From the NCBI GenBank assembly GCA_963703605.1, contig CAVPFC010000053.1, positions 124,001-188,000 of the forward strand: a stretch of 64,000 nucleotides of DNA, in the 5' to 3' direction. Positions 47,753-54,903 of this stretch are shown piece after piece. The notes under the pieces were generated by a model. It was not told where the DNA came from. It did no database searches and saw only the letters and a list, made by a program, of their open reading frames with translations. A program made the translations under genes and the position numbers. Position 1 is the stretch's first letter. Each line of letters begins with the position of its first letter. Source of the DNA: DASXKD01 sp963703605 (GTDB lineage Bacteria; Actinomycetota; Actinomycetes; Streptosporangiales; Streptosporangiaceae).

Positions 47753-49648
47753 GTGACCATGACCACGACCGAACTCACCTCAGACACCAGCCTCGACGCG
47801 GTCGCCGGCCTGGCCGCGCAACTGCGAGTTGACTCGGTCCGCGCCTCGACCAGCGCCGGGTCTGGGCACCCTACCTCCAGCATGTCGGCCGCTGACCTTT
47901 TGGCCGTGCTGATCACGCGGTACCTGCGCTACGACTGGGATGACCCGCATGCGCTTGGCAACGACCATCTCATCTTCTCGAAGGGCCACGCCTCTCCCTT
48001 GCTGTATGCGGTGTTCAAGGCCGTCGGTGTCGTCAGCGACGAGGAGCTGATGACCGGCTACCGGCGATTCGGGCAGCGGCTGGAAGGGCACCCCACCCCC
48101 GTGCTGCCGTGGGTGGACGTGGCCACCGGCTCGCTTGGCCAGGGGCTGCCCGACGGGGTGGGGGTCGCGCTGGCCGGTAAGTACCTGGACCGGCGGCCCT
48201 ACCGCGTCTGGGTACTGTGCGGCGACAGCGAACTCGCCGAGGGCTCCATCTGGGAGGCGCTGGACAAGGCCTCCCATTACAAGCTGTCCAACTTGGTGGC
48301 CATGATGGACATCAACCGGCTAGGTCAAAGCGGCCCGACCGAGCTTGGCTGGGACCTCGGTGCCTACGCCCGCCGCGCCGAGGCGTTCGGCGCCCGGGTG
48401 CTGGTCATCGACGGCCACGACCTGGCCGCCATCGACGGTGCGCTGGCGGAAGCAGGCGAGGCCGCGGGCGACCGGCCTACGGTGATCCTGGCCAAGACGA
48501 TCAAGGGCCGCGGATTCTCCGAGGTCGAAGACAAGGAGGGCTGGCACGGCAGGCCATTCCCGCCCGAGATGGCCGCGCGGGCGATCGCCGAGCTTGGCGG
48601 CATCCGCGACCTGATCGTCCGCGGCCCGCGGCCGGGGCCGTCTCCCGCGCGGGAGAAGGAAGCGGGCCCGGTGGACGCCGGGGCGGCGATGCCCAGCTAC
48701 GCCGTGGGCGAGAAGGTGGCCACCCGGAAGGCATACGGGGACGCACTGGTTGCCCTCGGCGCCGCCGACCCGAAGGTTGTCGCCCTGGACGGAGAAGTCA
48801 AGAACTCCACCTTCGCGCTCGAGTTCGCCCAGGCCTATCCGGGACGGTACTTCGAGATGTTCATCGCCGAACAGCAGATGGTCGCCGCCGCCACCGGCCT
48901 GGCCGCCTGCGGTTACAAACCATTCGCGTCCACCTTCGCCGCGTTTTTCACCCGGGCGTATGACTTCATCCGGATGGGCGCCATCTCCCTCGCCGACCTG
49001 CGGCTGGCGGGCTCCCACGCCGGGGTCGAGATCGGCGCCGACGGGCCCTCCCAGATGGCCCTGGAAGATCTAGCCATGATGCGCGCGGTGCACGGCTCGA
49101 CCGTGCTGTACCCGGCCGACGGCACAAGCACCGCTGCGCTGGTCCAAGCGATGGCGGGCATCAGTGGCATCAGCTACCTGCGCACCACCCGCGGCGCCTA
49201 CCCCGGCCTCTACCCCGCCGGGGAGACCTTTCCCATCGGCGGCTCCAAAGTGCTTCGCTCGAGCGACCACGACGACGTGACCCTGATCGGTGCCGGTGTC
49301 ACCCTGCACGAATGCCTTCGCGCCGCCGAGAGCCTGGCCACCGAAGGCACCGCCGCCCGCGTCATCGACTGCTACTCCATCAAGCCCATCGACGGCGCCA
49401 CCCTCACAGCAGCCGCCCAAGCCACATCCGGCCGCGTGGTGATCGCCGAAGACCACCACCCCGAAGGCGGCCTCGGTTCCTCGGTCACCGACGCGCTGCT
49501 CGCCGCGAGGCAGCAGGACTTGTCCATCGCGCACCTCGCGGTCCGCGAGATGCCCGGCTCCGGGACCGGTGAGGAACTGCTCGCCTGGGCAGGCATCGAC
49601 GCCGACCACATCGCCACCGCCGCCCGGCGCCTCATCGGTGAACAGTGA
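47753..49648 (+). CDS. Short-type (animal-like) transketolase
   Basis: Thiamine-diphosphate enzyme moving two-carbon units in the pentose-phosphate pathway. It has 631 residues (629 if ATG 47759 is used, which has GGGAG just upstream). The N-terminal half has GSGHPTSSMSAADLLAVL, FSKGHASPLLYAVF and the ThDP motif CGDSELAEGSIWEALDKAS. The C-terminal half starts near 315 with TRKAYGDALVALG, followed by the Glu-bearing MFIAEQQMVAAATGLA and SHAGVEIGADGPSQMALED. This is the shorter architecture seen in animal transketolase and many actinobacterial second copies, not the ~690-residue bacterial TktA type. It stands alone. Confidence 0.9.
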   Translation: MTMTTTELTSDTSLDAVAGLAAQLRVDSVRASTSAGSGHPTSSMSAADLLAVLITRYLRYDWDDPHALGNDHLIFSKGHASPLLYAVFKAVGVVSDEELMTGYRRFGQRLEGHPTPVLPWVDVATGSLGQGLPDGVGVALAGKYLDRRPYRVWVLCGDSELAEGSIWEALDKASHYKLSNLVAMMDINRLGQSGPTELGWDLGAYARRAEAFGARVLVIDGHDLAAIDGALAEAGEAAGDRPTVILAKTIKGRGFSEVEDKEGWHGRPFPPEMAARAIAELGGIRDLIVRGPRPGPSPAREKEAGPVDAGAAMPSYAVGEKVATRKAYGDALVALGAADPKVVALDGEVKNSTFALEFAQAYPGRYFEMFIAEQQMVAAATGLAACGYKPFASTFAAFFTRAYDFIRMGAISLADLRLAGSHAGVEIGADGPSQMALEDLAMMRAVHGSTVLYPADGTSTAALVQAMAGISGISYLRTTRGAYPGLYPAGETFPIGGSKVLRSSDHDDVTLIGAGVTLHECLRAAESLATEGTAARVIDCYSIKPIDGATLTAAAQATSGRVVIAEDHHPEGGLGSSVTDALLAARQQDLSIAHLAVREMPGSGTGEELLAWAGIDADHIATAARRLIGEQ

Positions 49649-49771
49649 CCGGCCCTTCCGCCCGGCCTGATCATGTTGCGCCTCTGAGCGGAGTGCTCTG
49701 CACGCGAGCCGGGCCGGTCAGCGGCGGACCTCCACTGGAGGGTGGACCGCGTTCGCCGTAGTGTTGGCGTT

Positions 49772-49948
49772 ATGTCAGAGCCTGAGCAGGAACCCCGGCC
49801 GCATTCAGGCCCAGGCGCGTTGTTTTCTAACTGGGCTACCTACGACGCCCCGTTCGCTGTGAAGTTGCGGATGGCTGCGTCCAACACCTTGGTCAAGCTG
49901 CGTAAGCGTCAGGGTTGCTGCGGCAATCACGGCCAGCCCGGGTGTTGA
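49772..49948 (+). CDS. Small conserved Cys-containing protein
   Basis: 58 residues starting MSEPEQEPRPHSGPGALFSN. It ends KLRKRQGCCGNHGQPGC, a closely spaced Cys-Cys...Cys end I associate with a family of tiny actinobacterial proteins of unknown role. There is no ribosome site, but TAGTGT at 49759 lies seven bases before the ATG, as expected for a leaderless transcript. The next ATG follows its stop directly. A metal- or redox-linked role is a guess from the Cys residues. Confidence 0.6.
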   Translation: MSEPEQEPRPHSGPGALFSNWATYDAPFAVKLRMAASNTLVKLRKRQGCCGNHGQPGC

Positions 49949-50044
49949 ATGCCGGCCGATACGCCCCGTGAGGGCGGGCCCGCCGCCAATGATCATCCGC
50001 ATCACCACGACCACGGGCACAACCCCGATCAGCCCAGCAGCTGA
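49949..50044 (+). CDS. 31-residue His-rich peptide ORF
   Basis: Starts at the ATG immediately after the preceding stop (TGAATG) and encodes MPADTPREGGPAAND followed by HPHHHDHGHN and a short end. Six His and two Asp lie within about eleven residues, a likely metal-binding stretch. Placement suggests translational coupling to the Cys-rich protein. It could be a chance frame; its composition and position are the only support. Confidence 0.45.
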   Translation: MPADTPREGGPAANDHPHHHDHGHNPDQPSS

Positions 50045-50113
50045 CCGGCCTGAAGCAATCACGTCGGCCAGCACGGTCCCCTGACGGTGGCAGGCGACAT
50101 GCGCTGCTGGCTG

Positions 50114-50407
50114 TCAGCGTGGGTGCCTCCGCTTGCGCCGCGCCGCCGTGAATGCCTCACCCGGGCCGCCCCACCTCGAGACTTCGTCGGCGAACCTGCA
50201 CTCGTCATCGCAGCCCACCCCGAACTGGATGCGCGCAGTTCCAGCTGACCAGCTCCCTGACCAGGACCGGCCTCGAACGTGGTGGGGCAGCGGCTCATGG
50301 CCAGCGCTGCGGTGGCAGCGTTCGTATCCGCCGAACTGTGCCCGGATCACTTCGTGGCAGCGGGCAGGTTCACCCAGGCTGAGCTGCTCGCTCGGGACCT
50401 GGGTCAT
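50114..50407 (-). CDS. Small protein with Cys/His pairs, possible zinc site
   Basis: 97 residues from ATG 50407, which has a good AGGAG site six bases upstream. Residues ~17-45 read RCHEVIRAQFGGYERCHRSA then GHEPLPHHV, a Cys...Cys...His...His spacing like small zinc-binding actinobacterial proteins. A later CDDEC adds two more Cys. The C-terminus is basic (RRKRRHPR). No known family that I can name. It follows cspA on the same strand. Confidence 0.5.
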   Translation of the reverse strand: MTQVPSEQLSLGEPARCHEVIRAQFGGYERCHRSAGHEPLPHHVRGRSWSGSWSAGTARIQFGVGCDDECRFADEVSRWGGPGEAFTAARRKRRHPR

Positions 50408-50548
50408 GGGCGTCTCCTGTAGCTGCCTGTCCTTCTGTGCTGGCACGGCACCGGGTCGTTCCTCATTCGCCAGCCGAGCTACCACCCGAGGTCAGCCGGG
50501 TTGGACTGGTAAGGCAGGCTGCCTCGGGCCGCGCTCTTCCCGCCGCGC

Positions 50549-50563
50549 CGGCGCTTTGCGCCG
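50549..50563. terminator. Hairpin downstream of cspA
   Basis: Stem CGGCGC / GCGCCG around a TTT loop, 15 bases past the cspA stop in its reading direction. Likely its terminator. Confidence 0.5.
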
Positions 50564-50577
50564 CTGCGCCGGATTTG

Positions 50578-50781
50578 TCAGATCGGGCGGACGTCCTCGG
50601 CCTGCGGGCCCTTAGCGCCCTGGACGGCGGTGAACTCGATCCGCTGGTTGTCCTGGAGGCTGCGGTAACCGTCAGTCTTGATGGCGGAATGGTGAACGAA
50701 GACGTCGGCGGTGCCGTCGTCGGGAGCGATGAAACCGTAGCCTTTGTCGGCGTTGAACCACTTCACTGTGCCCTGAGCCAT
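50578..50781 (-). CDS. cspA: Cold-shock domain protein
   Basis: 67-residue single-strand nucleic-acid binding protein. Begins MAQGTVKWFNADKGYGFIAP and keeps RNP1 (KGYGFI) and RNP2 (DVFVHHSAI), then AVQGAKGPQAEDVRPI. AGGAG lies eight bases before the ATG. A long gene-free leader (50782-51149) precedes it, as is usual for csp genes whose mRNA leader takes part in regulation. Confidence 0.96.
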   Translation of the reverse strand: MAQGTVKWFNADKGYGFIAPDDGTADVFVHHSAIKTDGYRSLQDNQRIEFTAVQGAKGPQAEDVRPI

Positions 50782-51149
50782 TGTGCTTTCTCCTGCTGAG
50801 ACGACCTTCGGGATCCGCGTGCGCGGGTCCTGGGCTGCTGCGGGCCGCCTGGCTTAGAAAGCCGGACCGTGAAATCCGCGGCGCCCGCTGTCAGAACTTC
50901 GCAGGCGCTGTGACACGAACACGAACTTCCACTACAACCACTACCAGTAAACACCATGACACCAGGTCCGCGGGGCCCGCAGCCACCGCCAGCATGCTGA
51001 AGCTGCCCGGCGGGCTGGCTCCGACGTGATCGTCGTGAAGCAAATGCCGAGGTCAACGATGAGAGGACGCCGACCTCAGCCAAGCGGCAGTCCAGAAGGG
51101 CGGCTTCAGTTACGGCGCTCTGGCCAGCGGGCTGGGGCGGGGTGTGTAG
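50782..51149. other. Gene-free leader region upstream of cspA
   Basis: 368 bases between the sugar-type transporter and cspA, both minus strand. AT-richer between 50920 and 50970. Presumably holds the cspA promoter and a long 5' leader; I cannot define a -10/-35 pair or structure with confidence. Confidence 0.4.
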
Positions 51150-52166
51150 CTATCTCAACGCGCCGATGACCGCCCCGCCCGATCCGGCGATCAGGATCCC
51201 CGCCATGACGAGTTTCGCTGGCCGCGAGCCAGGCGGCGGGACGTGGAACACCCAGATGCCGATGCTGGCGTTAACGAGCAGGCTGAGCTGGGCGATGGTG
51301 AACCCGACGCCAGTGCCCACGCGCGAGACCAAGCCCAGCAGAGCCAGGTTTCCGATCCCGAACAGGACCCCGGCCGCCAGGTTCGCGGCGACGCCGGTCA
51401 CGGGCGGCCTGACCGGCGCGCGCCGCGACAGGACCAGGGCCAGGCCGCCGGCCAGCATGCCGACCGCCAGCGGAAAGTTGCTGACTTGCGCAGACGTCCC
51501 AGCCCACTGCGCTGGCACGAAGTAGCTGCCCCACAGCACCCCGGCAGCGGTCGCCCACAGCAGGCCATGGCGATGCCGGCTGGCCTCACCCGAGGCGGCC
51601 GGAGGCGGCGGAGCAATTGCGGCGGGGGTGGCCGGCCCGGCCGCCACATCAGGCGCGGCGTGCCCCATCGAGATCGGGGATCGCTGGCCGTCGGGCGCGG
51701 CGCGTGCACTGGGCCGCGGAGCGCCCGCGGAGCGCCCGCCCTGCGACCTCACGATCACCAGGACGCCGGCCACGACCAGCGCGAGCGCCCCGCCGAGCAC
51801 GGCGAGGCGGGCGCCATTGACGTGGTCAAGCTCGCCAAACAGCGCAGCGCCCCACACGAAGGCGACGATGATGTTCAGGGGTGTCCATGAGCCGGCCGCC
51901 CGGGCGAGGCCAATGGCCTCCGATGCCCGGAACGCGGCATAGCTCCCCGAAGTCCATACCACCCCGCCGGCCACCGGCAGCCAGAAGCCGCGCCAGCCCC
52001 AGGCGAGATGGCCGCCGGCCACGGCTAGTGCGGCCGCGGCGAACATGACGTTGCCAATCGTTATGTAGAGCGTTCGCGTGCGCTGCGGCATACCGGGGAG
52101 GGTCTGAGCCAGTGGTATCCAGGTTCCCCAGGAAACCACCGTGATCAGCGAGAGAAGTGCGACCAC
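51150..52166 (-). CDS. Ten-segment sugar/drug-metabolite-type transporter (GRP/GlcU-like)
   Basis: 338 residues, ten hydrophobic segments in two five-segment halves separated by a Pro/Ala linker (about 140-195). The first half has SWGTWIPLAQTLPG, WTSGSYAAFRASEAIGLARA and GSWTPLNIIVAFVWGAALFG; the second has AAGVLWGSYFVPAQWAG. This fits the glucose/ribose porter branch of the drug/metabolite transporter superfamily. Start is GTG 52166. A TATAAT -10 at 52175-52180 on its strand puts the transcript start at or next to the GTG, so it should be leaderless. It is divergent from a ROK repressor with a shared operator, which supports sugar uptake. The actual sugar is unknown. Confidence 0.8.
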   Translation of the reverse strand: MVALLSLITVVSWGTWIPLAQTLPGMPQRTRTLYITIGNVMFAAAALAVAGGHLAWGWRGFWLPVAGGVVWTSGSYAAFRASEAIGLARAAGSWTPLNIIVAFVWGAALFGELDHVNGARLAVLGGALALVVAGVLVIVRSQGGRSAGAPRPSARAAPDGQRSPISMGHAAPDVAAGPATPAAIAPPPPAASGEASRHRHGLLWATAAGVLWGSYFVPAQWAGTSAQVSNFPLAVGMLAGGLALVLSRRAPVRPPVTGVAANLAAGVLFGIGNLALLGLVSRVGTGVGFTIAQLSLLVNASIGIWVFHVPPPGSRPAKLVMAGILIAGSGGAVIGALR

Positions 52167-52170
52167 AGCT

Positions 52171-52203
52171 CGATATTATACTCGGACTACGAGTAAAATA
52201 TCG
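52171..52203. promoter_or_regulatory. Palindromic ROK operator overlapping two divergent promoters
   Basis: Arms CGATATTATACTCG and CGAGTAAAATATCG around GACTA form a 33-base inverted repeat with one mismatch. The left arm contains TATAAT on the minus strand and the right arm contains TAAAAT on the plus strand, each about seven bases from the corresponding start codon. A repressor bound here would block both genes. Confidence 0.75.
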
Positions 52204-52205
52204 CC

Positions 52206-53411
52206 ATGGCAGCGATGACGGATCGGCGGCGGGCCTCGGCGGCTGTGGCGGTCCTCCGCGCGGTGCATCGCCAACCGGGCGTCCAGCGGGCCGGGGTCGC
52301 CCGGGAGCTCTCGATGACGAGCGGCCTGATCACCGAGACCGTAGCCCGGCTAAGCGCCCTCGGCCTGCTCAGCGAGCACCCGGCGCCGCGCACTGGCGCC
52401 CGCGGCCGGCCCACCAGCACCCTCGGCCCGCATCCGCGCGGGCCGCTGGTGGCCGCCGCGGCCATCGGGCACGAGACGTGGCGGATCGCGGTGGCTGAGC
52501 TCGGCGGGGCCGAACTCGCGCGCATCGAACGGCCGCACCAGCGCGATCGCGCGGAGGTTCTCGAGACCGTCGCCGCGGGCCTGCGGTCGCTGCGCGGGCG
52601 GCACGGGCTGCGCATCCGGGCGGTGGCCGTGTCGGTGCCCGGCACTGTCCGCGGCAACCGCCTGGCCCAGGCGGCCAACCTTGGCTGGAGCGACGTTGAC
52701 CTGTCAGTCCTGTGGCCGCGAGACCGCAGCGCCCGGCCTTACCTGACCGGTAACGACGCGACGTTCGCCGCCGTGGCCGAGGCCCGGCGCGGCGCGGCAG
52801 CCGGCGCGGCGTCGATGGTGCACCTGTTCATCGAGGCCGGCCTGGGCGGCGCAGTCATCGAGGACGGCAGGCTCGTGCTCGGCGCCGCCGGGACCGCGGG
52901 CGAGTTCGGGCACATGCCGCTGGGGGATCCGGCCCAGCCGTGCCGTTGCGGCGCGCGGGGATGCTGGAACACCGCCATCGAGGGCGCCGCGCTGGCGCGC
53001 TTGCTGAACCAGCCGCCCCCTGCCGACGAGGTGAGCTACGCGCGTGAGGTATTCGCCGCCGCCAAGGCGAGCCTGGCCCCGGGCGCCCCACGGCGAGCCG
53101 AGCTAGACGCGGTCCAGGCCGTAGCCCGCTCGGTCGGCGCGGGAGCGGCTGGACTGGCCAACGCAATGGACCCGGCCATCATCACGCTGGGAGGCCTCGG
53201 CCGCGACCTCCTGGACATCGCCGACGACCACCTCTACCCGACATACCTAGCGGGACTGATGCAGTTCCGGCGCACGAACCCTCCACCGCTTCTGCCGGCC
53301 CGCTTCGGCGGCGACGCGCCCCTGATCGGTGCCATCGAGGAGGCCTTCTCCACCGTGCTCACCGACGAGGGCCTGCGCACCTGGTCCTCGGTCAGGCCGC
53401 CATCCCCGTGA
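52206..53411 (+). CDS. ROK-family transcriptional repressor
   Basis: 401 residues. An N-terminal winged helix (about 10-70; QPGVQRAGVARELSMTSGLI, then ETVARLSALGLL) is followed by a ROK sugar-kinase-like domain: AVSVPGTVRGN, the GLGGAVIEDGRLV stretch, GEFGHMPLG and the zinc motif CRCGARGCW. ROK repressors release DNA when bound to a sugar or sugar phosphate. The ATG at 52206 comes three bases after the palindrome and has no ribosome site, so the transcript is probably leaderless and autorepressed. The divergent transporter is the obvious second target. Confidence 0.93.
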   Translation: MAAMTDRRRASAAVAVLRAVHRQPGVQRAGVARELSMTSGLITETVARLSALGLLSEHPAPRTGARGRPTSTLGPHPRGPLVAAAAIGHETWRIAVAELGGAELARIERPHQRDRAEVLETVAAGLRSLRGRHGLRIRAVAVSVPGTVRGNRLAQAANLGWSDVDLSVLWPRDRSARPYLTGNDATFAAVAEARRGAAAGAASMVHLFIEAGLGGAVIEDGRLVLGAAGTAGEFGHMPLGDPAQPCRCGARGCWNTAIEGAALARLLNQPPPADEVSYAREVFAAAKASLAPGAPRRAELDAVQAVARSVGAGAAGLANAMDPAIITLGGLGRDLLDIADDHLYPTYLAGLMQFRRTNPPPLLPARFGGDAPLIGAIEEAFSTVLTDEGLRTWSSVRPPSP

Positions 53412-54082
53412 GGCGTGCGGGCAGGTTGCCAGGGATCTTTGGCTCCCAACCCGGCTCCCCCACCTACGGTTAGCGCAGCTAACGTTCGACAGCTCGAACT
53501 CGCTAGCGACTTCCCAAGATGCTGCCAGGATGACGCGCCCCTGTATTGACCGGTACACAGAAGATCGAGGCCATGCCTTGGGGCGGCGTCCAGCAGTGGC
53601 GCGGCGTAGCAAGCGCGCACCAGGCGCCTGAGCATCCCGAGGTCGCCACCTTCCCCGCTAATCTGCGCGTTCTGTAGCTGGGCGAGCCCATCTTCTTGGC
53701 CATTCCGGCGCACCCTAGACGGCCACGCCCTCCCGCTCGTTCCCGCCGCCGGCAGGAGCCGACGATCGTCGCCTTCTTGGCTTGCCGGGCGATCCAGAGC
53801 AGAGAGAAGATCACCCCGGCCGGTCAGCGGGACTATGCCCGGTCCCCCTGTTATCTGCCTGCCTGAGTGCCTGCGCCCGGCGCCCGCCCGTCGGCGACCC
53901 AGTTCTCTCGGTGTCAGGCCAGCCCACACGCTGTCAACGGCGCGCGAATCACCAGAATCTGGCGACGACCTATCACCAGACGGGCGGCGAGCCTGGGGCG
54001 ATCGAACCGTCAGGGAGGACGACGTGGCACTGAAGAAGGAACAGATTAACCGGTCCAAGAACCAAGAATGAAGGAGCTTGTC
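53412..54082. other. Gene-free interval after the ROK gene
   Basis: 671 bases. Several frames of 60-120 codons are open on both strands but lack ribosome sites and family features. The one structured element I see is the pair of palindromes at 53469-53499. This could be remnant DNA of a lost gene. Confidence 0.45.
53469..53499. promoter_or_regulatory. Two abutting perfect palindromes
   Basis: GTTAGC-GCA-GCTAAC (53469-53483) is followed directly by GTTCGA-CAGC-TCGAAC (53484-53499). Both are perfect six-base inverted repeats. They look like operator half-sites for dimeric regulators rather than terminators, although they lie 57 bases after the ROK stop. Confidence 0.5.
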
Positions 54083-54646
54083 ATGAGGAAGTTGCAGTGC
54101 GTTGCCGTGGCCGCGGCCCTCGCCGCGGGCCTGGGAGTTGCCGGCACCGCCGCGAGCGCGGCGATGGCAGCCCCCGCGCACCGCACCCAGGCGGCGACGG
54201 CGTCGCCGGCCCACGGTGCAGGCCTAACGGGCAACGAGCGGGTGGTGGAAGCTTTCCTCCAGGACGTCATCAACGAGCACAACGGCGCCCATGCCATCAA
54301 CTACCTGAACCCCGACATGCAGTGGTACGGCGGCACCGTGGGCACGGTGACGGGCAGTGCCAACGTCGCCGGGTTGTTTGCGGGCGTGGTCGCCGCGTTC
54401 CCCGACGCGCACATCACCATCAATGACATCTTCGCCCAGGGCGACCAGGTCGTGGTGCGCGTGGTCGTGAGCGGCACCCAGGAGGGCGCCATTCTCAGCA
54501 TCCCCGCGAGCGGGCGTTTCGTCCAGTGGGATGGCGTCGACGTCTACCGCCTGAGCGACGGCAAGATCAGCAACATCTGGGCCGGCGACGACTGGACCGC
54601 GATCTTGAACGACACGGGCACGTACAAGGCACCCTGGATCTCCTGA
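54083..54646 (+). CDS. Secreted SnoaL-like (polyketide cyclase / NTF2-fold) protein
   Basis: 187 residues. ATG 54083 has AAGGAG six bases upstream (an earlier in-frame ATG at 54068 overlaps that site). A signal peptide (MRKLQCVAVAAALAAGLGVA, cut near ASAA) is followed by a SnoaL-like NTF2 fold from about residue 55: RVVEAFLQDVINEHNGAHAI, FPDAHITINDIFAQGDQVVV, VVSGTQEG and WDGVDVYRLSDGKISNIWAG. Family members are small cyclases, isomerases or hydrolases; secretion is unusual among characterised ones. It lies 257 bases before the GMC oxidoreductase. Confidence 0.82.
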   Translation: MRKLQCVAVAAALAAGLGVAGTAASAAMAAPAHRTQAATASPAHGAGLTGNERVVEAFLQDVINEHNGAHAINYLNPDMQWYGGTVGTVTGSANVAGLFAGVVAAFPDAHITINDIFAQGDQVVVRVVVSGTQEGAILSIPASGRFVQWDGVDVYRLSDGKISNIWAGDDWTAILNDTGTYKAPWIS

Positions 54647-54903
54647 CGCCCATCCGTGCGGGCGTGCTGCCGGTGCCTGCACCGCTTCAAAGACATGGGG
54701 ATGGGTCGCGGCCTTCGCTGACGACGGCACGGTCACCCACGAGTCCATTCGTGTCACCCGGCACAGCCCCTGAGGAACTACCCGATACCAGGAAGGACGC
54801 TTCGGTGTGCCGTGATCGGCGAGCGTCACAACCGTCCGTTCATGCCGATCGCTGACTCGGGCCACCTGCAAGCGCGAGGAGACGCAAACGAAAGGAGATT
54901 GGT

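Noticed and set aside
53503..53814. Open frames after the ROK gene as possible transposase remnants
   Set aside because: I found no DDE-type motif, terminal inverted repeats or target duplications, and no ribosome site.
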